Below, in pieces: positions 1-11,528 of a DNA stretch of 64,000 bases. A program made the position numbers and the translations under genes. Source of the stretch: Calvatia gigantea (taxonomy: Eukaryota; Basidiomycota; Agaricomycetes; Agaricales; Lycoperdaceae); NCBI GenBank assembly GCA_025093985.1, contig JACAAK010000012.1, positions 1,116,001 through 1,180,000 on the forward strand, in the 5' to 3' direction. Numbering within the stretch: the first letter of the stretch is position 1; each line of letters opens with the position of its first letter. A model generated the notes under the pieces. The model saw only the letters and a list, made by a program, of their open reading frames with translations. It was not told the origin of the DNA and searched no databases.

Positions 1-961
1 AAGCCTCTCCAACTTCTTCGGAGGCCACTAATCCCCGCGTGAAACCATCTCCGAAATCTGGACAAGGGAGGATACCTGTACCGTTCTCGTATACGCCGAG
101 CGATGATGGGACGGACGGAAATTTACTGATATTGTTGCATGGATTGGGTGCGTTTCTTTGTATTTGTTCTGTTGGAAGGGGTCGGGTATTGACGATGGAC
201 TATAGGAGATACACACGAACCGTTCGCGAAACTGGGTAAACAGCTCAAATTACCACAGACCGCAGTGCTTGCGCTGCGTGCACCCGAGCGGTAGGCGTTC
301 CCATCGATACTTCTTTCTCCATCTAACCCAACATCTCGTCTATAGGATACCCTTCCTATATGAGGAAGCGTACCAATGGTATACGTCCTTCGATCCTCTC
401 GGCGAGCTTCTGCCAAATCCGAATCCAACACCCGCATTGGAACTTCTAGATAAGGTCGTCACGCATCTAACAACAGAATGCAAATGGCCACTTGACAGGA
501 TCCATTGGTTTGGATTCGCGCAGGGCGGGAGCGTCGCCGTTGAGTTTGGATTATGGTGGTGGAAGGAGAAGCAGCTGCTAGCTATGAGGAAGGGATTAAC
601 TGCTTCAGCAGTAGAAGGTTCAACGACATCCCCACCACCGCTACCACCAACATCATTTGGCTCAATAATATCGATCGCGGGGCCCCTACTGTCTCATCCC
701 TCCACACTCTCTTCTCCATCACCCACGCCCCTCCTCGCGGTCTTTCGCCCAGCACCATCAGAACTTACGTTCACATCAAGCGATATCTCGGCAGTCAAGA
801 AAGGGTACCGTGTACTCAAGGAGGAGAAGTATAGAAATGTCAAAGGGGGGATGCCTACGGGAAAAGAGGAGTGGGAGGTGATTATGAGGTTTTGGAGTGA
901 GAGGTTATCGAGGAGAGTTGGGGGTGGAGGATTGTACGAGGTTTTGAGTGGGTTTTCCTGA
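1..961 (+). CDS. Acyl-protein thioesterase/carboxylesterase-like alpha/beta hydrolase, 3' part
   Basis: Partial at the left edge; the frame is already open at base 3. Exons are <3-147, 206-290 and 346-961 (stop at 959-961), joined by two canonical GT-AG introns. The first exon holds the HGLG oxyanion-type loop, followed after the splice by GDTHEPF, which is the usual start of the phospholipase/carboxylesterase (APT1-like) fold. The family removes acyl groups from lipids or proteins in the cytosol. The nucleophile elbow, GFSQGG in active members, reads GFAQGG here: the Ala codon is at 518-520, so the catalytic Ser is missing. A Pro/Ser-rich insert follows the elbow. Fold assignment is good; catalytic activity is doubtful, and the protein may be a pseudoenzyme. 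Confidence 0.8.
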
Positions 962-1163
962 GCCCCGAGCTGAGGGTTTTTTTGGGTTGATAAACAGGTA
1001 ATGGCATTGTTGACTTTCGGAGTGGTATAATATACGAATGAAAATTTATATTTAGAACATTTTGTTGCCTTCGTGGAATCCAATTCAATTATCCTTCGAA
1101 TGAACAGGGAATAAGGCGAAGGGGGATTATAACGAAATATTGTCCCCCTCCTCCGACTATTGA

Positions 1164-1857
1164 TTATTCCCCTCCGTCTGCGGCGGCGGCGGCGGCAGCA
1201 GCAGCAGCAGCAGCGTCGGCAGCGGCATCACCTCCTGAGCTAGCACCGACGGTTCCTCCAGCGTTGGTGGTGACTGTATGAGTGGAATGGCTTGTTGGGC
1301 CGCTGGCGGTGGTAATCCCCGGCCCGGCGTGATGGGCTTTATCTTCAAGAGGAGTGGGCAGCTTTTGACTGTCGTAAGCAAAGGTTTAAGTGTTTCTGCG
1401 AGTTTGTAACCAGAGACAGGTGAAGGGGAGTACCTTTGCACTGAGGACATGATGGGTGGTTGAGGGAGATAAGGTACACAACGATGATGGATTTTATATG
1501 TTTCCACGTACCTGTCGTAGCTGTTGCAGGTTGGGACGGATATGGAATTACAGCCTTGATTTTTTTCTTATATTCTCCGGACGCTCTCGGAATGGTACGA
1601 ATTGATTGGGCAGTGCCATGCTCCCTTGGTTACTTACCTGAGCCGCCATAAATATCCATGTATCTTGTTGTGGGCGAGTTTGAAATGTTTGGTGGGAGCC
1701 GACTGTTGAGCACTGTACGTTGGCTGGCCTGTCTGATACTCTGAGGAGAGTTTCCATCAGAATTTTGTTGGACTGTCGCGTAATTCGTTCCGCTGAGGAA
1801 TGCGCTCAAGGTACATCTGTTTAGGTATCGGCGAAAAGCGCAGTCTGCCAGGAACAA
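1164..1857 (-). CDS. Hypothetical Ser/Thr-rich protein with poly-Ala tail, 5' end unresolved
   Basis: A weak model. Three minus-strand pieces, 1638-1857, 1512-1554 and 1164-1368, join in one frame through a gtaag donor (1637), a gtacgt donor (1511) and AG acceptors. The last piece is rich in Thr, His, Gly and Ser and ends in a run of 11 Ala before an Asp-Gly-Gly-Glu tail and stop at 1164-1166. No domain, signal peptide or convincing ATG was found; the true start must lie upstream, above 1857. I do not recognise it. It could be a spurious joining of low-complexity sequence. Confidence 0.25.
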
Positions 1858-4103
1858 CCTCTCACACAGGTTTGATCAGATGAGTAACTTCATTAAATAA
1901 TTGATGGTTCGGTTCGACATGGACTTGAAGACTTCGCACTTTTCCATCCGTGGGTTTGAAGTACTAAATTCGGTCTCGGAGTGATATTTAAACATGATGG
2001 TACGTCAACGGGATTGCGCGGGGCATTCATGGAAGATTTGAGATGTAACTATTAATTGGGGAAACTTGAACCAAGACTGTTTTAGTCAACCGCACAGGTT
2101 CTTGTGGGGTACATATATGTAAACGTAAAAATGGTGAGACAGGACTGGCTTTATTGTACGTGGGCGAGAAAGCGTGTCCCGGATATGATGGCCCTTAACG
2201 CAAGTGTAAATACCTATAAGCGACTAACGCTTCGGCTGAGCGCTGACTGGGTTCTTATTGGTTCTGGGACTTTGTACGTGCGTCGTTGGAGAACTTGGGT
2301 TAGCGCGACTTACAGCTTTAAATCTGAAGGGGATTACAAGATCCGAGATCTATGGTTGAATTAGGGACTTGAGGGTTTTATTCACGGAAGGAGTTCCTCT
2401 GGGAGGGTTCTGTTGTTGCTGTTGTGAGTTTTGGGAAGTGAGATGAACGAACCTTGATTCGGAAATTTGATGTGGAGGTGTTCGGTAAACAAGGTAGTGC
2501 CTCGGGGTCAGCCGAGCGAACTTGGCGGGAAGGGGAGGTCTTTGGAAAATGAAAGTCTCGGATATTCGTAATACAAGACTAGGTCAGGAGGGGCGAGGCA
2601 CGAGAGATACGAGGGGAGGCGAGGGGAAGGAGAATGGGGGAGGGGGGGAGGGGGAGCAGTAGGGAAGGGTGACAGGCGTGAGTGGGCGGCTGGAATGAGC
2701 ATATTATTATTGACGGCAGAGGAGGGAATGATTCTCGTGGTGATGTGAGAAGGAGAGCACAGGGGCTGGGTGATGGCGTCACTGTGGCCCACGGGATAAT
2801 CGCTGATATGTTCTGTCTTTATGCATTCGGAAGGAATCTAAATAGACGAGGGTTGGTGGGTGGAATCGTTTCTCCGCTCCCTCCATCATACTGTTAGGGA
2901 TGGTATAGCGTAAGTATGCCTATGTAGGCTACGATATGGACAGGGGATGGGATGGGATGGAGGGAGGGGAGGGGATGGAGGGATTGGAGGCGGGGAGACC
3001 GGGAGGAGAGAGAGGCAAGAGATCTCGATCTAGATCGGGGCCGTAGCAGCGGTTGGCAAAGAACGGCGCAGATTGAGTTGTGCGTCAGAGTGAGGAGAGA
3101 AAGACCGAGTTGTGTTTCTCCCTTTCTGCATCATACATACTTGTCCTCCCCCCCACCAATGTCCCGTACCCATCTCCCGCCGTCCGCTGGGCGGGGGCGA
3201 GCGTGCGATTGTGACGCGTGACAAGTTATTGTGTGTGTGTGGGGGGGGGGGGAGGCTGTGTGACTTGTGTTGACTTGTGCACCTTACTAACAGCGTTACA
3301 GCGGGGAGGTCTGCGTAGTAGCTGAGAGCTTGCGACAATCGATCCACGCTGTGTCGATTTTTTGTTTCCCGATCCCCCGCCCTCCTCTTATCCCCTCCCC
3401 TCCCGCCCCCGTATTTTGCTCATCGCTCAGTCAACTCCCTTTTTTCATCCCCGGCAACCCCGGTCACCTCTCTCCTTACCCCACCTACCGCCTCCCTCCT
3501 CTCCTGCCCCTCCTGTCCCGCCCTTCCGTCCGTTAGGTATGTCCTTTCTCCGTTCCGTCCCTCCGTTCGCTTCGGCCCTGTCCTCCGCTCCCTCCCTCCA
3601 ATCCTCATCCTCCGCTCGCTGCTCACCCTTGGCCCCTCCACAGCACTCCGCTCCGAACTCGCCAGCACCTTCCCAGCGCTGTCCCAGCAACGCATCTGAC
3701 AGCCACGACCTTCTTCATATACGACGCGCACAGAAGCTCTCTCGGTGGGTACCTGCTCTTTCTCTTTGCCAGACACGTGTCTCGTCCTCCGCGGCGCGTG
3801 TCTGCTCCCCGGCTGTACTCACACATCCCACCAAGGGCCTCGCTCTCCCTTCCTCCCGGGCCCCTACTTGGTAGCAGTCTAGATCTCTTCGCGCTTTTGA
3901 TACCACTTTCGTCCTTCTCCAGTGATCGGTCAGTTCTCTCCGGTTCGCTTTTGTCTCTCTCTCTTTCTCTCTTGCTTACACCTCAACCAAATTCACTTAG
4001 GTGTGACCTCTTACCATGTTTGTTTCCTTTTCTTGCAGACCTGACCGACCTTCTTCTAACTTGGATTTTTGTTGCCCAGCAACCCAATCACTCGCTCAAC
4101 AAT
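1858..4103. other. Long intergenic and 5' leader region
   Basis: No gene could be supported here. The stretch 2590-2660 is a purine-rich (G/A) tract, 3240-3252 is a G run, and 3360-3540 is a C/T-rich tract such as often precedes transcription starts in fungi. The part from about 3300 to 4103 is probably the promoter and 5' untranslated leader of the SNF5 gene and may hold a leader intron. Short frames on both strands are low-complexity. Confidence 0.4.
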
Positions 4104-7100
4104 ATGAGCAATCCCAATCTATATGCCTCTCAATCCTTCGTTCCCGGCTCCAATCCTAATCCTGCAGGCATAAATCCTGCCATGCTGGCAGCCGGTTTTC
4201 AAAATGGTCCTATTGGACATCATCATCATCATCATCAGCAACAACAACAACAACAACAACAGCACAAATTTTCCTCAAACGCTTTCGGTGGCGCTGTAAA
4301 TCCCGCCCAGTTAATGGGAGCCCAAGGTGGGGGTATACCTATGGGTATGAACCTCAATGTCATGAACCCAAACGCCGCCATGAATGCCAGTGTAAATCCT
4401 ACTCAACTACTCCAGCAACAACAACAACAGCAACATCAACATCAGGCCTTGGTAAATGGCTCGATGGGAAATATGGGCGGGGGTGGCGGCGGCGGCGGCG
4501 GCGGCGGCATGAATATGAATATGAACATGATGACCATGAATCCCGCCGCCATGGGCATGACTAGCATGTCTGGGATGGGTGGTACTGGTGGCATTAACCC
4601 CGCTGCGTTATCTGGAAATTCGGGGTTTAACCCCATGGCACAGTCTCAGCAGCACCCCTCGCTACACCAAGGACACTCCGTCTCGATGCAACAACAACAA
4701 CCACAACCACAACAACCTCAACAACATCAGCAACCTCAACAACAACAACCTCAGCAGCCGCAGATGAATCCTCAGCTACAGCAACAACAGATGATGCTCA
4801 ACGCCCTCGGGATGACGCCTCAACAATTTTTCTCGCTAAGTCAGCAGGAGCGACAACAAGCTTGGATGAAGCTCTTGGTCCAGATGCAACCTCCCGGTGC
4901 AAATACAAACCCAAACCAGAACCAGAACCAAAATTCCGTCCAACAGTCGCAGCAAATGATGCCTCCTCCCGCTGTTCCGCAATCTCAAGGAGGAGGTGGT
5001 GGCGGTGGTGGCGGCCCGATAAGCGTCCCGGGTCGTCCACCGACGTCTCAAGGTCATGTACCTGGACATCCCGGCACCCAACGGTCCCCCACTGCACAAG
5101 GTCATCGCCCGCCTACTACTCAAGCTCAAAATAGACCCCCGACTGCCCAGGGAATGCATATTCAAAGACCACCGACGGCTCAGGGCGGCGCGCACCGACC
5201 ACCTACCGCTCAAGGCCATCGTTCTGTCTCTGGTCCTGGACCTGGATCTACCCCACAGACACCTATTTCCGCCTCGGCTACTTTATCGATGGGGATGGGT
5301 CAAATGCAACAACGACCTCCTACTGCTCAAGATCAGAGACAAGGGCAAGGGCCGGGAGGACAGCAGCAGCAACAGAGACCACCTACCGCTCAGGGAATCC
5401 CTCAGACGCCTATTAATGCCCACATCGCTCCTGGGACCCGGCCTTCCACCGCACAAGCTATGGCTGGACAACAAATTTCGAGACCTGGAACGGCGATGAG
5501 TCATCGTTCGCCTATTAGTGCCGGTGGTGGTGGGGGTGGAAGTGGAAGTGGAAGTGCTAATGCGCAAAGTCCCGGTGCGAGGCCGTCGAGTCGTCTTGGT
5601 GAACAACAGGTGGGGAGTTTTAACTTTTATATTATACCCAATGATCTGATCGCTGATGCGTGTTCATTACTCGTTTTTTTAAAAAAAAACAGACGTTTGG
5701 CGGCATGAACGGATACCCTAGACCACCTTCTTCTCAACAACAACAATCGCAACAAATGCCGCAACAGTCCGGACAGCCGAATCCGTACCCTTCTACCCCT
5801 CAACTACAACACCAGCAGCAACACCAGCAGCAGCAGCAGCACCAATTTGCTCCGAAACCCATGCAGCAACAAGTTCAGGGACAGTTTGGGTTCCCTCAGA
5901 TGAATCAAGCTACGACACAACAGAACCAGGCTTTAGCTGCGGCGATGATGCAACAACAACAACAACAGCAGCAGCAGCAGCAGCAGCAGCAAAATCAAGC
6001 ACAAATGAATTTACACGGACAACAGACGCCTCAGCAACAACAATTCCATATGATGCAGGGTGGCTCACCTGCGTTCGGTGGATTACCGGGTGGTGGTCAG
6101 CCGAATATGGGGATGCGAGGATCACCGCCGCCGATGTCTATGGCACCTGATTCGCCCTATCGTAGTGCGAAGAGAAAGATAGACTCACCGCATATAGGGT
6201 GGAACTACTCCTATTAATCAGATGGGCCCACCTTCGATGATGCCGCACCGGATGTCTATGTCTGGTTCTTCGGGTGGTTCTTCTGGAGACCTTGGTGTTG
6301 GTGGTGGGATGAATGGGATCCCCGGCGCGCCGAATGCTGCTAGTCTTCAACAACAAGGCCATGGTCATGGTCATAGTCATCACAGTCAGTCCCCTCGTCC
6401 GCAGAGTTCGGCGGGTGATATGATGAATATGAATTTTACGCCGGCGGACGCGGGAGTGATGGGTATGGGTATGGGTGGAGGTGTTGGCGCAGTAGCCCAT
6501 GGGCATGGGCCTGGCGCTAATCCACAGACGCCGGTGAGACAGGGAAGTATGATGGGTGGAGGTACCCCCGGTTTGGGCGCTGGACAAGGTGTCGGGATGG
6601 TTAATGCGTCGATGGCTTCCCCTATGGCCCAGGCTCTTGCACAGCAGCAGCAACAGCAACAGCAACAACAGCACCATCAACAACAGATGAGACAGGCTTC
6701 GTTACCGCCTGGTGCCTCGCCTATGTCGAAAGAAGTTGCGCTTGGTATGGCTGGTGGTGGACCGGCGGGTATGGGTGTAGGCGGTATGAGGGCTAGTGTG
6801 CCCCCCGCTATCCCTGGCCCGAATGTGACTGGACCTGTTGTTAGGACACCGAGTACTGTTGCTGGAACGCCCGTCCCTGGATCTTCGACTTCTGCTATAC
6901 CCCCTGCCGCTGTTTCAGGTGGTAACGCCCTTCCAACGCCTGGTTCAGGAAGTGCTCCTTCATCGTCGCCTTCCTCATCCATGGCAGGCCAACTCCCACC
7001 ACTCCCTGCGAATGTACAGCTTAACCCAGCCACGACGCAAATCACACCCGTACCCCTTATTGACAGTCTGAAGCTTATCCCTGAGATCTCTGAGAATGAA

Positions 7101-10100
7101 ATTGGCGAGATTCAAGGGTGGATGAAGATGGACAAGGAGTATGAGGGAGTGTTGAAGAAGATGAAGGAGAGGATGACGGTGGAGATGAGGGGCATGTTTG
7201 GTGGTGCGATGTGGTGGGAGAAAGGTTCATCTGATGTGGATGTTAATAGGTGGAAGAGAGGACGGGAAGGATTTGATGTGAGGTATCCGCTCAGACGCGG
7301 GAAGGAGAAGGAGGGAAGGGAAAGGAGGAAGAGGCAGAGAGAGGGGTTGAGATTGTACGTCCATTTTTCTTTTTAGTTTCATAATGTTTTTTTTAGGTCG
7401 CTGATTTCCGCCGCCTTTGTTTTTTTTTTTCGTCTTCTGTTCCGTGTAGGCCGAGAAAACTGGATCCTGAGGAAGCGGATAGGCCGGAACAACTTGTACC
7501 TATCCGACTGGAATTTGACGTCGAACATCACAAAATGAGGGATACGCTTGTGTGGAACTTAAATGGTATGTGGATTTTTATAACCTTCGATGCATCTTCT
7601 AGTGGCATGCGTGACTTACTAATTACCAAATCAAAGATCCCGTCGTCACACCCGAAACGTTTGCTCAATCTATCGTTGACGATTACAACCTTGCGCCAAG
7701 CTTTCATTCCATCATCGTCAAATCAATCCAGGAGCAACTCAGTGACTACAGAACACACTCACTCAACTACGACCAGGATTCTGGTGAGCTTGTTGTGGAT
7801 CTGACAAGTGAGACACCAGTACTTCAAGGTACATTGGATGATTCGCAAGTCCAGTGGTGGGAAGCTTGGAGGAGGCGCATGAGGACTGCCTCTGGAGCAA
7901 GCAGAGGCGGAGCTTCCAGGAGGTCAAAGAAGAAACGGAAGCTGGACGTCGCTACCACAGTGAAGGTAGAAGAGCGAGAGAAAAACGTTGTTGCTTTTGA
8001 TGTGTCGATGGATGAGGAGGAGTTTGGAAGGCCCATGGCGATTGATGAGATTAAGCTAGATGAGGAGTTGATGCACGAGGAGATGAGGATTCTTATCAAA
8101 GTGCGTTTTTTGCTTTGGCTTCATTTGAATGTTGCGTGATTTGTTAACCGATGTATTGTCGTAATTATCATAGTTGGACATCATCGTTGGTGCTATGAAG
8201 CTTGAAGACCAGTTTGAGTGGGACCTTGAGAACGATGGGGTCACACCTGAAGAATTTTCGGAAGTATATACTCAGGATTTGGGCTTGGGAGGGGAGTTCA
8301 AGTAAGCCACGCCTCTTTCATTAATTTTCCGGTTATTAATGAGCATCGTATTCCAGAACTGCGATTGCTCACAGCATTCGGGAACAAATACAAATGTACC
8401 AAAAATCGTTGTTCCTCGTTGGTCATCCCTTGGATGGCACGCCTATTCAAGATGAAGAGCTCAGACAAGCATTCTTACCGAGTCTCGCTGCGGGTGCACG
8501 CCCCATGGATCAGGTACCATCTTATACACCAGTGCTCAACGCTGTTAGCGATAGCGACATCGAACGTAGCGAAAAGGAACGTGAGAAAGAGATGAACAAG
8601 AGGAGGAAGCGCAACCAACGTGGTCGTCGTGGTATCGTTATCCCTGATCGCGAACCCGTCAGGACGTATAGAACACCTGCCATTGGGTTCCCTGAACTTG
8701 ATCCTGCAACATTGGCGCTTGCGGCCGCGGCGAATGCTTCTGGTTCACGTAGGGCCGCAGCTGCGGCTGCTTCTTTGACGATTGCGAACATGGTTGCATC
8801 CGAGAACGGCACAGCATATATTCCTACTCCTACTCCACTCCCTACGGCTCCCATACCACAACCAACAAAGGAGAAGAAGCCAAAAGGCTTGTTCAAAGCT
8901 CCTTCTGTGCCTTCACCTGTACTCCGTCCCAGAGCACAAGTTACCGCGCCGACACCATCCACTGCCGCTGATGTGAGCAAGTTGCCTGCGCCATTGGAGA
9001 ATGACCCGCCTCCCGCTATCCCCCCACCTCCGCCACCTCCCGAGCCTAAGATGAAGTTTGTGCCGAAGAAGTCGGCCAAAGAGTTGGAGCGAGAGGCAAA
9101 GGAAAAGGAGTTTGTAGACGGGCAGCATCCGAACTGGATCAACGGGATTTGGCATTGCTCGAACTGTGGTTGTCCCGAGAGCATCGCCGTGGGTCGGCGA
9201 AAGGGTCCTTTGGGCGACAAGTCACAGTGTGGGCTTTGTGGTAAGTTGACATTCTCTGTATTATTTCATGTTTCCAGGATGTTGAACGAGCGGGATTTTA
9301 GGCAAATTCTGGCACAGACATCGCCGACCTCGACCTGTGGAGTATAATCCCGATCCCGAGTATCATACGCGCAAAGATAGTGATTCAAAAACTCCAGCCA
9401 AGAAAAAGGCAGCGGCTTTGAGAGCGCAGAGCGCAGCAGCAACAGCGACGCCAGTGGATGTGTCTGAACCGCCCACTCCTGCAAAGAACGGGGACGCAGA
9501 CGCTGTATCCCGGCGTTCGCTTTCGCCAATGAGAGACGAAGACGACAGAGCAATCTCGCCCGTCTCCACTGCTTCGAGTGCTTCTGAACCCCCACTCGCC
9601 CAAAAAGTTAAACTTAATGGAGCCACGCATATTAAGCCCGGAACTCCGAAGGTCTCCGCCAAAGGCTCGGTGAAGCCTATCACACCTAGGGAAAAGGCCG
9701 ACACCCCTTTGGGAAAAGAGGATAAGAAACCAGTCACACCAAAGGTTAAGGCGGAGAATGGACAAGAGGCTTCACCACCTGCTAGTGCGCATGCTCCTAG
9801 TTCGACTTCGGAAAATGCGTCTACGACTAATGCGGTAAGTGTGCGGTTCTTCTGATCTCGCTTCGAGGTGACTGAGGCGTTGGTTTTTTTCGGTATGTAA
9901 GGCCCCACAGCAAGTTCCACCATGGTTGACTGGCGCACTGCAGAGTATGAGAGGCAAGTATCCCGATGACAGGTTTGAAGCAATTTTGCGGAGGACAACT
10001 GGAAACCCGCCTGACTGGCGTATTAGATGCTTGGATTGTCCTGGGAAAGTGAGTTGCATCTAAGCCCTGATTTCTAGATGACGTGAATGACTAAAATATT

Positions 10101-10225
10101 GATAGCTGTATACTCCTGGACCTGGAGAGTCATTGTCTAATTATGAGGTACACCTACGGAACAGACAGCATCGCCAACGAGTGAACGAGCGCCTTAACGT
10201 TACTTCACCACCAAAAAATTCATAG
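4104..10225 (+). CDS. SNF5: SNF5/SMARCB1-type SWI/SNF chromatin-remodelling subunit with GATA-like zinc finger
   Basis: A core subunit of the nuclear SWI/SNF remodelling complex. Exons: 4104-5609, 5693-7354 (with a frame break near 6197), 7450-7565, 7637-8100, 8174-8301, 8357-9240, 9302-9834, 9902-10048 and 10106-10225, giving about 1850 residues. The first 670 residues are Gln/Met/Gly/Pro-rich, with a His run, long Gln runs and RPPTAQ repeats. The SNF5 repeats follow, at about 7450-8500: LVPIRLEFDVEHHKMRD and ILIKLDIIVGAMKLEDQFEW. A finger C-x2-C-x20-C-x2-C is encoded at 9152-9240. The C-terminus is Lys/Thr/Pro-rich with a conserved tail. The start is the first ATG after the leader. At about 6197 the frame moves by one base; either one G of GGG is extra or an unusual short intron is present. 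Confidence 0.9.
5029..5500 (+). repeat. RPPTAQG peptide repeat in the SNF5 N-terminal region
   Basis: Between the Gln-rich blocks the protein repeats a short unit, RPPTAQG or close variants (RPPTSQG, RSPTAQG, RPPTTQA, RPSTAQA, RPGTAM), about ten times with spacers of 3-20 residues. The DNA repeats are not identical (CGACCACCTACCGCTCAAGG and similar), so this is a diverged peptide repeat rather than a fresh microsatellite. Its role is unknown; repeated TP/TA motifs in a disordered tail could be phosphorylation or binding sites. Confidence 0.8.
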
Positions 10226-10687
10226 CTTGTAGCTGGAAACTTTTCTCCTCGGACTTGGGTACTTTCGTCTTGTGTTTTCTCCTCACGTTCTCGTTCTCTT
10301 GTTTACAGTTAATTCCCTATCCTTTGTTTCACATCCTGAATCCGCCAAGGCGACTCTTTACTTACGATGTTGTTCTGTCTTATATTGTTAAAGCTTTCTG
10401 TATTGTTATACGGTTCTGATCTGTAATTACAGCTACCTGGAATATCAATTATCGTTATGTCTAGAGCAGGGAGCTTGAGTCTATCCGAACTAAGACGGTG
10501 TACATAGGAGGATGCGGGCATCCCCAGGAGTTCTTATGACGACACTGGTTCCAAAAATGCCTGGAAGTTTCGTCTTCTGGTCTTAAACCGAGCAAGACCC
10601 AACCTCCTAATCCCCCTAGTGCCAGTACATATAAGGCGGACGGTGTCCGCAAAACGGGTTCCGTCCAACCGACCAAATTACTGTTCA
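10226..10687. other. Intergenic region
   Basis: The SNF5 3' region followed by the promoter of the small secreted protein gene. A minus-strand open frame crosses it, but I read that as a shadow because the plus strand gives a coherent signal-peptide gene just downstream. No RNA gene or repeat was seen. Confidence 0.4.
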
Positions 10688-11089
10688 ATGACGCTCGCCC
10701 AGCCTCCCGTATTCTTCGTTTTTCTCGCCTTGTGCCTTTGTGGGATGGTGGCAACAGCACCAATGGAACGTGAATGTAGTTTTGTGTGTCCAGACGCAAT
10801 GCCATCTTTCCTTCTGGCCCCGAGCGAGGCGGACAGGGACAATATTTTGCGTTGCGTGTAAGTGCTCCTACTTGGTGGTGTGCCCGAGCAAAAGTCTGAC
10901 GCGTCGCTATCACTTTCAAGGTACGAAAGACGGAATGCAGAGGATACAGAACGTCGTAGTGAGGATAACCAGATGGCGTGTGCTTATTCAATGACCGATG
11001 TAAGTTGTTCTTGCTGGCCTTGCTTGGGACAGATGTTGACAGGAGCCTTGGCCAGGGAACATTCCACCAGAGGGAGATCCGTGGCGTAG
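10688..11089 (+). CDS. Small secreted cysteine-rich protein
   Basis: Two exons, 10688-10857 and 10921-11089, joined by a 63 bp GT-AG intron (gtaagt donor), encode 112 residues. The N-terminus is a good signal peptide: a short polar start, a hydrophobic core FFVFLALCLCGMVA and a likely cleavage after VATA. The mature part has seven Cys (residues 30, 34, 56, 77, 86, 88, 91), including LRCVYER and MACAYS. The spaced LRC-Y ... C-Y pattern resembles small secreted proteins common in mushroom-forming fungi. The function is unknown; secretion is inferred. An in-frame 33 bp stretch at about 10999-11031 has GT and AG ends but is probably coding. Confidence 0.6.
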
Positions 11090-11528
11090 CCGTTTCGGAG
11101 ATAGGAGAGTGTCCAAATAAGCTAGACTGTAATGAAGTCGATGATGACTAGTTGAGCGTGCGGGTGCGGAGATAGTGAAGGCGATTGTTTATATATCACG
11201 TGTACTTTTTCTTCCCACCGTTTTAATTACATGGAGGCCATCAAGTTGACGCTGAAATTTGATAATCTTTTCAAACTCTTGGCCTCATGCCTCAATTCGA
11301 TGGCAGGCTAAAGGCCCAGAGCATATTTAAGTATCAAAGGAGGCGCCAGGAAGGGGATTTGATCCGATGCTAATCGATTGCCGACGCCGTTACTGATCAT
11401 CATCATCCTCTCCGGCCCGGGGGTTGTTCCCGTTCCGCCAACTATCCGGAGCTGACATTCTTCTCGGGAGCTACTGCACACCTTTGTTCATAGTTATCAC
11501 GAGCAGCATCAGGGACTTTGCTGTTGAG

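Noticed and set aside
2508..2897. Overlapping frames in the purine-rich tract
   Set aside because: Low-complexity Pro/Ser or Gly/Arg readings caused by base composition.
4442..6125. Antisense frames across the poly-Gln region
   Set aside because: They are poly-Leu or poly-Ala shadows of the CAG/CAA repeats in SNF5.
10461..10991. Long minus-strand open frame opposite the small secreted protein
   Set aside because: No domain, and the plus strand gives a signal peptide, a normal intron and a family-like Cys pattern in the same place.
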